This document shows, piece after piece, positions 50,028 to 57,963 of a DNA stretch of 63,134 bases. Position numbers and translations under genes: made by a program. The notes below the pieces were generated by a model. It had not been told where the DNA came from, did not search any database, and saw only the letters and a list, made by a program, of their open reading frames with translations. The first letter of the stretch is position 1; every line of letters starts with the position of its first letter. The stretch is from Amycolatopsis orientalis DSM 43388 (GTDB lineage Bacteria; Actinomycetota; Actinomycetes; Mycobacteriales; Pseudonocardiaceae), in contig NZ_ASXG01000004.1 in NCBI RefSeq assembly GCF_000411975.1, positions 1 through 63,134 on the forward strand, read 5' to 3'.

Positions 50028-51221
50028 ATGGAAATCCGGCGCAACAACGACTACGACGTTTTCTTCCGCACCGTCCAAGCCGCGTTCGGCCGGTACTGGC
50101 CCGACTCGCCGGGCAGCGGCATCCTGGGCGCGTTCGAGAGCGAACGGAGCTTGCTCGCCTGCGCGCCGGACGGGAAACCGGTCGGCACCGCCGGCGCGTA
50201 CTCCTTCGACCTCACGCTGCCGGGCGACGTGCTCGCCTCCGCCGCCGGGGTGACCGCGGTCGGCGTGCTGCCGACGCACCGGCGGCAGGGCGTGCTCCGG
50301 GAGCTGATGCGGGAGCACCTCGCCGACGTCCGCGCCCGGGGCGAGTTCCTGTCCGTCCTGCTCTGCTCCGAAGCGGTGATCTACCGGCGGTTCGGCTACG
50401 GACCGGCGACCTACACGGAGCGGATGACCGTCGAGCGGCACCGCTCTGCCTTCGGCGTCCCGCGCGGAGGTACGGCGGTCGCGACCGGCTCCGTCGAATT
50501 GCTCCGCCGCGCCGACTGCGGCGAGCTGCTGGAAGAGATCTACGACCGCTACCGCCGTACGCAGCCGGGCGCGCTGTCGCGGCCGCACCGCTGGTGGGAG
50601 CTGGGCGCGGGCCATCCGCCGACCGGCCCGGAGCCGCGGTACCTGGCCGTGCACCGGGACGCTTCGGGAACGGCGGACGGATACGCGAGCTACCTGGTCA
50701 ACGACGGCACCCTGACGGTCGACGAGGTCATCGCGGCCGACGACGCCGCGTTCGCCTCGCTCACCCAGTTCCTGCTCGGCCACGACCTGGTCGGGAAGAT
50801 CGAGTTCAAGCACCTCCCGCCGGGCAACCCGCTGCGCTGGCAGCTGGCGGACCTGCGCGCGGGCGAGCCCACCACGACGGACTGGCTCTGGGTGCGCCTG
50901 CTGGACGTGCCGCGCGCCCTGACCACCCGCGGCTGGTTCACCGACGGTTCGCTGGTCCTCGACGTGACCGACCCGTTCCTCGAGAACCACGGCCGCTACC
51001 GGCTGACCGTGCGGGACGGGAAAGCGGAGTGCGTGCGGACGGACGTCGAACCGGACCTGTCGCTGGACATCAGCGACCTCGGGTCGATCTACCTCGGCGG
51101 GACACTGCCGAGCGTCCTGGCCCGGGCCGGGCACATCCACGCCCACAACAGCGACGCAGCCGGGCTGGCGGACACGCTGTTCCGGTCCGACCGCGCGCCG
51201 CATTGCGTGCACTGGTTCTAA
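50028..51221 (+). CDS. Eis-like GNAT N-acetyltransferase
   Basis: 397-residue protein of the Eis/enhanced intracellular survival type: two tandem GNAT modules followed by an SCP2-like C-terminal domain. The acetyl-CoA loop is VTAVGVLPTHRRQGVLRELM near 76-95. The C-terminal part has DVTDPFLENHGRYRLTVRDG and DISDLGSIYLGG, and ends in Phe as the family requires (APHCVHWF). Eis proteins acetylate amines of aminoglycosides or proteins; the target here is unknown. The ATG at 50028 has only a G-rich upstream. The last 26 codons belong to a tandem duplication that extends beyond the stop. Confidence 0.83.
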   Translation: MEIRRNNDYDVFFRTVQAAFGRYWPDSPGSGILGAFESERSLLACAPDGKPVGTAGAYSFDLTLPGDVLASAAGVTAVGVLPTHRRQGVLRELMREHLADVRARGEFLSVLLCSEAVIYRRFGYGPATYTERMTVERHRSAFGVPRGGTAVATGSVELLRRADCGELLEEIYDRYRRTQPGALSRPHRWWELGAGHPPTGPEPRYLAVHRDASGTADGYASYLVNDGTLTVDEVIAADDAAFASLTQFLLGHDLVGKIEFKHLPPGNPLRWQLADLRAGEPTTTDWLWVRLLDVPRALTTRGWFTDGSLVLDVTDPFLENHGRYRLTVRDGKAECVRTDVEPDLSLDISDLGSIYLGGTLPSVLARAGHIHAHNSDAAGLADTLFRSDRAPHCVHWF

Positions 51222-51310
51222 GCCCCCGCCCGCCCGCACGGACCGGCCGCTACGCCAGCACCTCAGCGGCCAACCGGCGGGCATAAGCAGCATCAAGACC
51301 GTACGGGCGA
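51141..51310. repeat. 170-bp tandem duplication, copy 1
   Basis: Covers the last codons of the Eis-like gene, the short intergenic gap, and a relic of the TetR C-terminus. It recurs at an offset of 193 bp (51334-51503). The copies are nearly identical from the GNAT end onwards (two mismatches in the tail) but differ in the left 45 bp. Confidence 0.85.
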
Positions 51311-51333
51311 ACGGACCTCGCGCCGGACCTGTC

Positions 51334-51503
51334 GCCCACAACACCGAGGCGGCCGGATTGGCGGACGCGCTGTTCCGGTCCGACCGCGCGCCGCATTGCG
51401 TGCACTGGTTCTAAGCCCCCGCCCGCCCGCACGGACCGGCCGCTACGCCAGCACCTCAGCGGCCAACCGGCGGGCATACGCAGCGTCAAGACCGTACGGG
51501 CGG
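51334..51503. repeat. 170-bp tandem duplication, copy 2
   Basis: Second copy of 51141-51310. It contains a partial Eis-like C-terminus (AAGLADALFRSDRAPHCVHWF) without any start, then the true end of the TetR gene. The left-end differences alter codons (SDAAGLADT versus TEAAGLADA), which suggests recombination between related genes rather than a fresh duplication. Confidence 0.8.
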
Positions 51504-51997
51504 AACAGGATCCGGTACATGATCGGAGCCACCACGCGGTCCATCACCGTCTCCGCGGACGGGGCCGCCTCGCCCCGGGCGGCCGCCCTGGCCAGGACGA
51601 CTTCCACCTGGTCAGCGGCGTACGCCGAGCACTGTCCGGCGTTGCTGCCGTCCGGGTCGCCGAGCAGTGCGTCGCGGATGTACGCGCGGCCCGCGGGTGA
51701 GGACATTTCGTCCAGGAACAGTTCGGTCCACGCCGTCAGGTCCGCGGCCAGCGAACCGTGGTCTTCCGGCGGGGCTTCCGGGCGCAGCCGCTCGACCGCG
51801 ACGTCTGACAGGAGTTCCTGCAGATCGCCCCACCGCCGGTAGATCGTCGACGGCGTGACGCCCGCCCGCGCGGCGACCTGCGGCACGGTCAGCGCGTCCC
51901 GGCCCGATTCGGCGATCAGGTCGCGGACGGCGGCGTGCACCGATTCCTGGACTCGCGCGCTGCGCCCGCCCGGACGCACCATCCGCTTCTGGCTCAC
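51443..51997 (-). CDS. TetR family transcriptional regulator
   Basis: 184-residue repressor with the TetR DNA-binding helices in LTVPQVAARAGVTPSTIYRRWGDLQELL (about 37-64) and a C-terminal ligand domain. The GTG at 51997 overlaps the amidase stop (GTGA), so it is cotranscribed as the third gene of an AtzG-amidase-TetR operon. The large palindrome at 53521-53567, upstream of that operon and the divergent MBL gene, is its probable operator. The last 20 codons are duplicated beyond its stop. Confidence 0.85.
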   Translation of the reverse strand: MSQKRMVRPGGRSARVQESVHAAVRDLIAESGRDALTVPQVAARAGVTPSTIYRRWGDLQELLSDVAVERLRPEAPPEDHGSLAADLTAWTELFLDEMSSPAGRAYIRDALLGDPDGSNAGQCSAYAADQVEVVLARAAARGEAAPSAETVMDRVVAPIMYRILFRPYGLDAAYARRLAAEVLA

Positions 51998-53310
51998 CGT
52001 GCCACTTTAAGCCGCGTCCGTTCCAGGGCATGTCCGGTCCGCAGCAGCACCGGCTCGCCGTACGGCCGGGCGAGCAGTTGCAGGCCGATCGGCATCCCGT
52101 CGAGGTCCTCGCCGACGGGCAGGGTCAAGGCTGGCACACCGGTGATGTTCGCCGGGGCCGACAGGCGCACGTACGCGTCCGAGACTGCCTCGACGCTCCC
52201 GTCAGACCAGGTGACCGTCTCCTGACCAGCCGGGACGGCGGTCATCGGGACGGTCGGCGCGGCGAGCACGTCGATCTTCTCGAACAGCTGCGCCCACTCC
52301 TGCCGCATGAGCGTGCGAGCGCGTTGGGCGCGCAGGTAGTCGCCCGCGCTCATCAGCTCGCCGGCTTCGAGCAGGACGCGGACGTCGGCGGCGTACTGAT
52401 CCGGCACGGTGCGCAGGCTGCGCTCGTGATAGGCCGTTGCCTCCGGGACCATCAGGCCCCACTGTGCCGCCTGGAGGTAGCGCGTCATCGCGATTTCCAC
52501 GTCGACCAGCTCGGCACCCAGTTCCGCGAGCTCGTCGACAGCCGCTCGGACGGCGGCTTCCACTGCCGGGTCAACGTGGTCGAAGTAGTAGTTGCCGGGA
52601 ACTCCGACGCGCAGCCCGGCCAGGTCGCCGCCGGCCGGTAACGACTGTCCGATGAGGACGGACAGCACGAGTGCGGCGTCCTCGACGGTGCGGGTGATCG
52701 GGCCGACGTGGTCCAGCGACCAGGACAGCGACGTCACGCCGTTGCGCGGGATGAGGCCGTAGGTCGGTTTCAGGCCGACGACTCCGTTCAGCGCGGCAGG
52801 GACCCGGATCGAGCCGCCGGTGTCGGTGCCGAGGGCGAACGTCGCGGTGCCCGAGGCGACGGCCACCGCGGAACCGCCGCTGGATCCCCCGGCGACGCGC
52901 GACGGATCGCGGGCGTTGTGCGTCTGCGGAGTCGTGAGGCCGTAAGCGAATTCGTGCGTGTGGGTCTTGCCGAGGAGGACCGCTCCGGCGGCCTTGAGCT
53001 GGGCGGCGACGGTGGCGTCCCGCTCGGCGCGATGCCCGGCGCGGACCTGCGAACTGGCGGTGGTCGCGGTTCCGGCGACGTCGATCAGGTCCTTCAAGCC
53101 CATCGGGATGCCGTGCAGCGGGCCGCGGATTTCCCCGAGTTCCGCCGCTTCCGCGCGGGCTCGCTCCGCGTCGACCGCGACGTACGCGTGCAGCCGGGGT
53201 TCAACCTCGTCGATGCGCGCGAGGACCTCCTCGACCAGCTCGACCGGCGACACGCGCCGGTCCCGGATCGCGGCGGACGCTTCGGCGAGGGTGAGGTCAG
53301 CCAGCGACAT
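51994..53310 (-). CDS. Amidase signature enzyme, AtzE-like
   Basis: 438-residue amidase-signature hydrolase. The Ser-cisSer-Lys triad is predicted as K73 (GLKDLIDVAG), S143 (GGSSGGSA) and S167 (GTDTGGSIR), with the usual spacing. The preceding small gene encodes an AtzG-like partner, an association known for AtzE, the 1-carboxybiuret hydrolase. This suggests a carboxybiuret-like or other small amide substrate, but GatA-type and generic amidases share the motifs. The ATG at 53310 overlaps the AtzG-like gene by 14 bp. Confidence 0.85.
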   Translation of the reverse strand: MSLADLTLAEASAAIRDRRVSPVELVEEVLARIDEVEPRLHAYVAVDAERARAEAAELGEIRGPLHGIPMGLKDLIDVAGTATTASSQVRAGHRAERDATVAAQLKAAGAVLLGKTHTHEFAYGLTTPQTHNARDPSRVAGGSSGGSAVAVASGTATFALGTDTGGSIRVPAALNGVVGLKPTYGLIPRNGVTSLSWSLDHVGPITRTVEDAALVLSVLIGQSLPAGGDLAGLRVGVPGNYYFDHVDPAVEAAVRAAVDELAELGAELVDVEIAMTRYLQAAQWGLMVPEATAYHERSLRTVPDQYAADVRVLLEAGELMSAGDYLRAQRARTLMRQEWAQLFEKIDVLAAPTVPMTAVPAGQETVTWSDGSVEAVSDAYVRLSAPANITGVPALTLPVGEDLDGMPIGLQLLARPYGEPVLLRTGHALERTRLKVAR

Positions 53311-53500
53311 GACGGCCGCCCTCCTCCACTCGATACGCGGAAGCCGGTGGCGTGTCGCCGAAATCCAGGTCGCGCAGCACGCTCACGACGGAATGGATGT
53401 GATTGGCGACGGCCGCCACCGTGGTGTGTCTGGCGGCAGCCAGCGGCAACCCGGCGCGTGCGGCGAGACGAGCCGCCTCGTCGGGAGTCAGTTCGGACAC
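53297..53500 (-). CDS. AtzG-like amidase partner (DUF4089)
   Basis: 67-residue helical protein (ELTPDEAARLAARAGLPL, VAAVANHIHSVVSVLRDLDF) matching the AtzG-like/GatC-like small subunits that stabilise AtzE amidases. Of two in-frame GTGs I choose 53500, which AGGAG precedes by 5 nt; the GTG at 53506 overlaps that site. It overlaps the amidase start by 14 bp and is the first gene of the operon. Confidence 0.75.
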   Translation of the reverse strand: MSELTPDEAARLAARAGLPLAAARHTTVAAVANHIHSVVSVLRDLDFGDTPPASAYRVEEGGRHVAG

Positions 53501-53520
53501 GAGCACTCCTAAAAGCTAAG

Positions 53521-53567
53521 TGTTTGCGTTAAGCGACGGTAGCCACTATCGTCGCTTAACGCAAACA
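53521..53567. promoter_or_regulatory. Large palindromic operator between AtzG and MBL genes
   Basis: TGTTTGCGTTAAGCGAC (53521-53537) and its exact complement (53551-53567) flank a 13-bp centre that continues the symmetry with one mismatch. A third half-site, TTGCGTTAAGG, occurs at 53570-53580 next to the ribosome site of the MBL gene. Probably bound by the TetR protein encoded in the amidase operon. Confidence 0.8.
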
Positions 53568-53591
53568 TGTTGCGTTAAGGAGGCGCTGGCC

Positions 53592-54455
53592 ATGTTCTGG
53601 ACCATCGGCGAGATCACTGTCCACCGGATCGACGAGATCGAATTCCCCGCCGCGACCGGACCGTGGCTGCTTCCCGGCGCGACCGCCGAGGTCGTCGCGC
53701 GCGAGGCCTGGCTGCGGCCGGACTTCGCCGACCGCGGCGCGATCCGCTTGCACAGCCACAGTTTCGCGTTCGAGAAGGACGGCACGAAGATCCTCGTGGA
53801 CACCGGGATCGGCAACGGGAAGACCCGAGCCAACCCGGCATGGCACGACCTCGACACCGGCTACCTCACCGCGCTGGCCGCCGCCGGATTCGCGCCGGAA
53901 GAGGTGGACCTCGTGTTGCTCACCCACCTGCACGCGGACCACGTCGGCTGGAACACGCGCGAGCAAGACGGCGAGTGGGTGCCGACGTTCGCTTCCGCCC
54001 GGCACGTCACCGCACGCGCCGAACGGGAGTTCTGGGCCGGCTACGACATGGACGGACCGCGGCGGCAGATGTTCGAGGATTCGGTGCTGCCGGTGGAACG
54101 CGCGGGACTGCTGGACCTGGTCGACATCCCGGCGGACGGCGTGGAAATCGTGTCCGGCGTGCGGTTGCTGCCGACGCCCGGCCACACCCCCGGGCACGTC
54201 TCGATCGAGCTGAGCAGCGCCGGCGAAACCGCGCTGATCACCGGGGACGCGGTGCACCATCCCGTGCAGTTCGCGCACCCGGAGATCGGCGCGTCGGTGG
54301 ACATCGACCCGGCGGAATCGGACAAGACCCGCCGCCGCCTTCTCGCCGAGCTGGCGGATTCGGGAACTCTCGTGCTGGGCACGCACTTCACCCCGCCCAC
54401 CGGCGGCCGCCTGATCCGCCACGGCTCCGGTTACCGGCTCGCGGAAAGGCCGTGA
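53592..54455 (+). CDS. Metallo-beta-lactamase-fold hydrolase
   Basis: 287-residue soluble hydrolase with the metal motif HLHADH at 112-117, a distal His in PTPGHTPGHVS, Asp in TGDAVHH and a final His in LGTHFTPPTGG. The N-terminal SHSFAFEKDGTKILVDTGIGNGK pattern resembles the AHL-lactonase/AttM-like group. AAGGAGG precedes the ATG at 53592 by 8 nt. Divergent from the amidase operon with a shared operator. A lactone or ester hydrolysis step in the same pathway is plausible; the substrate is unknown. Confidence 0.83.
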   Translation: MFWTIGEITVHRIDEIEFPAATGPWLLPGATAEVVAREAWLRPDFADRGAIRLHSHSFAFEKDGTKILVDTGIGNGKTRANPAWHDLDTGYLTALAAAGFAPEEVDLVLLTHLHADHVGWNTREQDGEWVPTFASARHVTARAEREFWAGYDMDGPRRQMFEDSVLPVERAGLLDLVDIPADGVEIVSGVRLLPTPGHTPGHVSIELSSAGETALITGDAVHHPVQFAHPEIGASVDIDPAESDKTRRRLLAELADSGTLVLGTHFTPPTGGRLIRHGSGYRLAERP

Positions 54456-54820
54456 AGGACTCCAGGACCACGGTGCGGTGCCGGATGTCGCTAGTGGAGG
54501 ACTCAATCGACGGCAACTACTCCGCGACCGAGGCAGGGTCGCCGAGCTCCCGCCACACCGCGTCAGCGGGGGCGTGGAGCAGGACGTGGACAGGAAACCT
54601 TCTTGCTAGTTCAGGGAATCCGCGGGCTGCTGAGTGCGGAGACGGTAGTCGCTTCGGTCCCCCGTTTTGGGCCCGGACAGCAACACTTCCGGCGGATTCG
54701 CGGTGATCGCCACCGTCGCGTCGGCTTCGCTGTGGAAAGTCGGGCAGCTCCGGCCGGGCCGAGACACCGTCACGTTCCGGGAAATCGACCTCGACCAAGC
54801 GGCGGCGCTCACCGCGCATG
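54456..54820. other. Intergenic region with gene remnant
   Basis: About 365 bp between convergent genes. The first 200 bp show nothing recognisable. The remainder carries the fragment described at 54667-54855. No terminator-like perfect hairpin was seen. Confidence 0.5.
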
Positions 54821-54855
54821 TCAATCAGTTGCTGCATGTCCGGGCGCTGTCTTGA
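54667..54855 (+). pseudogene. C-terminal remnant of a biotin-dependent carboxyltransferase (PxpC/allophanate hydrolase-2 type)
   Basis: A 62-codon frame reads GPDSNTSGGFAVIATVASAS then KVGQLRPGRDTVTFREIDLD and ends in a clean stop. This looks like the last part of PxpC/KipA/urea-amidolyase C-domain proteins, where TGGxPVIATV and QLRPGD are conserved. The upstream 230 residues expected for the family are absent. The end overlaps the isochorismatase-like gene on the other strand by 35 bp. It suggests that an allophanate- or oxoproline-linked gene was lost here. Confidence 0.55.
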
Positions 54856-55582
54856 GTTTCGCCTCGCGGTGCAGGGTGTCACCTTCATTCAGCGCCGCGA
54901 TGATCGCCTGGTGATCCATTACCCGGCCGAAACCGCGCCGGATGGTGCGGAGGGTGGCGCGGTGTGCTTCGGCATTGTCCGTCGCGTTGACGTCTGAACC
55001 GAACACGATGTGGTAGCCGAGGAAATAACCGGTGCGAGCGGTGGATTCGCAGCAGAAGTTGGTAAGCGTGCCGCAGACGATCAGCGTCCGAATTCCCTGA
55101 CAGCGCAACGCGTAGTCCAGATCCGTGCCCGCGAAGGAATCGTACGTGTGCTTCGCGGAGATAATGCGCTCGTCGTCCCGCGGCTTCAACCCGTGGTACA
55201 GCTTGGCGCCAGGCGTGCCCTCCGCGATCGCGCCGTTCGCGATCGGCGGCCAGAAGGCGTAGAAGTCGTGTGCGACATCCGGGGCGATCGTGTGCTCGGT
55301 GTAGAGCACCGGCACCCCAGCCTCCCGGCACGCCTCGATCAACGCCTGCACCCGCGGCAATTGCCGGTAGGCCTCCGGCACCCGCATCGGGCCGTCCGGG
55401 CGGACGAAATCCTCCTGGAGGTCCACCACGATCAGCGCGCATTCTTCGGGCTTGATCTCGAACGCCCAGTGCTTGTCCGTAGCGTAGTCCGCATCGGCGG
55501 CCGCGATCTGCTCGCGTTCGCCGTCGAGAAGCTCCTCCTCGCTGCGACCGTAAGCGTCCAGATACTCATTCAACGGGTGCAC
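54821..55582 (-). CDS. Isochorismatase-family cysteine hydrolase
   Basis: 253-residue hydrolase with the triad D54 (IVVDLQEDF), K144 (IISAKHTYDSF) and C177 (LTNFCCESTAR). Family members include maleamate, ureidoacrylate, N-carbamoylsarcosine and biuret amidohydrolases. An N-terminal 40-residue acidic extension is present. The GTG at 55582 follows GGAGGA and overlaps the MFS stop by 17 bp, so transporter and hydrolase are coupled. I infer deamination of an imported or pathway amide. Confidence 0.83.
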   Translation of the reverse strand: MHPLNEYLDAYGRSEEELLDGEREQIAAADADYATDKHWAFEIKPEECALIVVDLQEDFVRPDGPMRVPEAYRQLPRVQALIEACREAGVPVLYTEHTIAPDVAHDFYAFWPPIANGAIAEGTPGAKLYHGLKPRDDERIISAKHTYDSFAGTDLDYALRCQGIRTLIVCGTLTNFCCESTARTGYFLGYHIVFGSDVNATDNAEAHRATLRTIRRGFGRVMDHQAIIAALNEGDTLHREAKLKTAPGHAATD

Positions 55583-56906
55583 GAACTTCCTCCTCCGCCT
55601 TCTCCGCCACTGCACCGAGATCGACCGACTTCGTCTCCTTCGCGATCAGCGAGGCGACAAGCGAAATCAAGCCCATCACCGCCAGGTACGCCCCGATCGC
55701 ATACCCGGTGCCGAATTTCGCGTACAGTCCGATCGCGATGATCGGCGCGAGCGAACCAGCCAGCACCGACGCCAGGTTGTACGCCAGCGAAACGCCGGAA
55801 TACCGCACCTCAGTCGGGAACAACTCCGCGAAGAACGCCCCGATCACCGAGCTGTACGCGGCGAAGATCAGCAACCCGCCGGCCACCGCGACCGTGATCA
55901 GTCCCGGACTCCGCGTGTCGACCAGCGCGAAAAACGCGAACGCCCAGCCGATCGTGGCCACCGAAGCGACCACGTAGATCGGCCGCCGGCCGACCCGGTC
56001 GGCCAGCAGCGCGAACAGCGGGATCGTCACCACCGCGCACGCCTGGCCGGCCAGCACCGCCGTCAACCCGACCGAACTGTCCATTTTGAGCACCGTCGTG
56101 ACATAAGTGATGACGAACAACGAGAACAGGTAGAATCCGGCGTTCTCGCCGAAACGCGTCGCCGCCGCGAGCAGCACACTTCGCCAATGCTTGCGGACTA
56201 CGACGCCGGCAGGCAGTCCCTTGGGCTTCGGCGCTTCCTTGAACAACGGAGTCTCCGCGACGTAAAGCCGCAGCCACAACCCGATCAACACCAGCACCGC
56301 GGACAATCCGAACGCGATCCGCCAGCCCCAGGACAAGAATTGCGCGGACGGCAGCATCGCGCCGAGCACTGCCAGCACGCCGGCCGCGAGCAGGTTGCCC
56401 AGCGGCGGCCCGACGTTCGGCCACGAAGACCAGAACGCCCGGCGCGCGCTGCCGCCGTGTTCGGACACCAGCAGCACCGCCCCGCCCCATTCGCCGCCGA
56501 GCGCGAAACCCTGCACCAGCCGGCAGCCGACCAGCAGCAGGGGCGCGAGCACGCCCACCGCCTCGTATGTGGGCAGCAGAGCGATCAAGAACGTCGAAGC
56601 GCCCATTAACACCAGGCTGGCGATGAGCGTCGACCGCCGTCCCTTGCGATCGCCAAGGTGACCGAGCACCACCGCGCCCAGCGGCCGGGCGAGGAAGCCG
56701 ACGGCGTAGGTGGCGAAGGCCAGCACCGTGCCGACCAACGGGTCGTGCGACGGGAAATACAGCTTGTTGAAGACCAAAGTGGACGCGGTGCCGTACAGAA
56801 AGAAGTCGTACCATTCGACGGCGGTGCCGGCGAGACTCGACGCCGCCACCACCCCCAGCCGCGTGTGCGGGCGTTTTCTGTTACGTTCGCGAGAGGTATC
56901 GGCCAT
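55566..56906 (-). CDS. MFS metabolite:H+ symporter (MHS family)
   Basis: 446-residue 12-helix symporter. AGTAVEWYDFFLYGTAS opens helix 1, GHLGDRKGRRS is motif A between helices 2 and 3, and GEWGGAVLLVSEH is the MHS family signature. Typical substrates are organic acids such as shikimate, ketoglutarate, protocatechuate or betaines. AGGAG precedes the ATG at 56906. It shares an operon with the isochorismatase-like enzyme and supplies the substrate of the neighbouring catabolic cluster, by inference. A related but broken gene lies at 1264-2390. Confidence 0.87.
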   Translation of the reverse strand: MADTSRERNRKRPHTRLGVVAASSLAGTAVEWYDFFLYGTASTLVFNKLYFPSHDPLVGTVLAFATYAVGFLARPLGAVVLGHLGDRKGRRSTLIASLVLMGASTFLIALLPTYEAVGVLAPLLLVGCRLVQGFALGGEWGGAVLLVSEHGGSARRAFWSSWPNVGPPLGNLLAAGVLAVLGAMLPSAQFLSWGWRIAFGLSAVLVLIGLWLRLYVAETPLFKEAPKPKGLPAGVVVRKHWRSVLLAAATRFGENAGFYLFSLFVITYVTTVLKMDSSVGLTAVLAGQACAVVTIPLFALLADRVGRRPIYVVASVATIGWAFAFFALVDTRSPGLITVAVAGGLLIFAAYSSVIGAFFAELFPTEVRYSGVSLAYNLASVLAGSLAPIIAIGLYAKFGTGYAIGAYLAVMGLISLVASLIAKETKSVDLGAVAEKAEEEVRAPVE

Positions 56907-56960
56907 TTCGGCTCCTGGAGTCGGAGGGTCCGTGACGCGGATGAAGTGCTGATGCCGGAA

Positions 56961-56992
56961 GCCTCGGTGGCTGTTGGCGCAGCCACCGAGGC
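56961..56992 (-). terminator. Hairpin terminator after flavin reductase
   Basis: GCCTCGGTGGCTG (56961-56973) pairs perfectly with CAGCCACCGAGGC (56980-56992). It lies 24 bases past the stop of the minus-strand flavin reductase gene, separating the monooxygenase operon from the MFS operon. Confidence 0.8.
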
Positions 56993-57015
56993 GCGTTCCC
57001 CCCTTGGGAACTACC

Positions 57016-57546
57016 TCAGAAGAACCAGTGCACAGGCTCGTTGGCCCGGTCGGCGAGGTCCGCGAACCGTCCCCCGTGAAACGCCAGCGGTTCGCCGTCG
57101 CGCTCGCACACACTGCGCACGTGCCCGAACACGACCACGTGGTCGCCGGCGACCAGATGCCGCTCGACGTCGCATTCGAGGTGCGCGAAAGCGTCCGGGA
57201 TCACCGGCACGCGGTGCCTGCCCTCGGTCACCTCGAGCCCGGCGAAGTGGTCCTCGCCGCGGCGGGCGAAGCGGAGCGCGAGCTGTTCCTGCCGCGCGGA
57301 CAGGATGTTGACCGCGAACCGGCCGGCTTCGACGACCGCGTCGGTGCTGCGCGCGCCGATCGTCAGGCACACCAGCAGCAGCGGCGGGTCCAGCGAAACC
57401 GAGGTCAGCGAGTTGACGGTCATCCCGTGCGGCACCCCCGCCGCCCGGGTGGTGACCACCGCGACGCCGGTGGCGAAACGCCCCATCGTTCGGCGCATCG
57501 TTATCGGGCCGACCTCGGCCTCGGAAGTCGACGGAGTGGTGATCAT
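57016..57546 (-). CDS. Flavin reductase of a two-component monooxygenase
   Basis: 176-residue HpaC-like NAD(P)H:flavin oxidoreductase. MRRTMGRFATGVAVVTTRAAGVPHGMTVNSLTSVSLDPPLLLVCL is the family's FMN-binding start, and HHxxGDH-like VERHLVAGDHVVVFGHV and the final EPVHWFF are conserved. It would supply reduced FAD to the HpaB-type oxygenase upstream in the operon. AAGGAG precedes the ATG at 57546. A hairpin separates it from the cupin gene, so the stoichiometry may be adjusted. Confidence 0.87.
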   Translation of the reverse strand: MITTPSTSEAEVGPITMRRTMGRFATGVAVVTTRAAGVPHGMTVNSLTSVSLDPPLLLVCLTIGARSTDAVVEAGRFAVNILSARQEQLALRFARRGEDHFAGLEVTEGRHRVPVIPDAFAHLECDVERHLVAGDHVVVFGHVRSVCERDGEPLAFHGGRFADLADRANEPVHWFF

Positions 57547-57570
57547 GGCGTTCTCCTTGGGGAGGATCTC

Positions 57571-57610
57571 GGGAGCGCTGAGCGCGGTTCTCCCCGGGAC
57601 CAGCGCTCCC
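57571..57610 (-). terminator. Hairpin between cupin and flavin reductase genes
   Basis: GGGAGCGCTG (57571-57580) pairs with CAGCGCTCCC (57601-57610). It sits inside the operon, so it may be a partial terminator or an RNA-stability element rather than a full stop. Confidence 0.55.
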
Positions 57611-57618
57611 GAGCGGGT

Positions 57619-57963
57619 TCAGGCGGGGTAGCGGACCTCGAACGTGACGACCCCCTCGTCGGTCCGCCACGGGCCGTGCGGCATGCCCGGCGGACGGCAG
57701 GCGTACATCCCCGCGGTGAACGTGCGGCCGAGCGTGAGGTCGGTGAACGAGCCCTCGAGGATGTAGACCTCCTCCCAGAAATCGTGTTTCTGCACGCCCA
57801 TCGGCGTCGAATCGGCCCCGGGCTCGTACCGCAGGATCCGCGTCGCCACGCCGGTTTCCGGGTCCTTCGCGAGAATCCGCTCGGTGATCTTCGGGTCGTC
57901 GCCCGGGCACACCGTGAAGGGGACTTCGGTCACCGGGAAGAATTCGTGTTCCGGTTTGTTCAT
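57619..57963 (-). CDS. Small cupin-domain protein
   Basis: 114-residue single cupin. The strand pattern includes RYEPGADSTPMGVQKHDFWEEVYILEGSFTDLT and AGMYACRPPGMPHGPWRTDEG, with potential metal ligands in HDFWEE and PHGPW. The ATG overlaps the monooxygenase stop (ATGA), so it is a dedicated partner in this operon. It could isomerise or hydrolyse an oxygenated intermediate, or sense it. The function is not known. Confidence 0.78.
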   Translation of the reverse strand: MNKPEHEFFPVTEVPFTVCPGDDPKITERILAKDPETGVATRILRYEPGADSTPMGVQKHDFWEEVYILEGSFTDLTLGRTFTAGMYACRPPGMPHGPWRTDEGVVTFEVRYPA

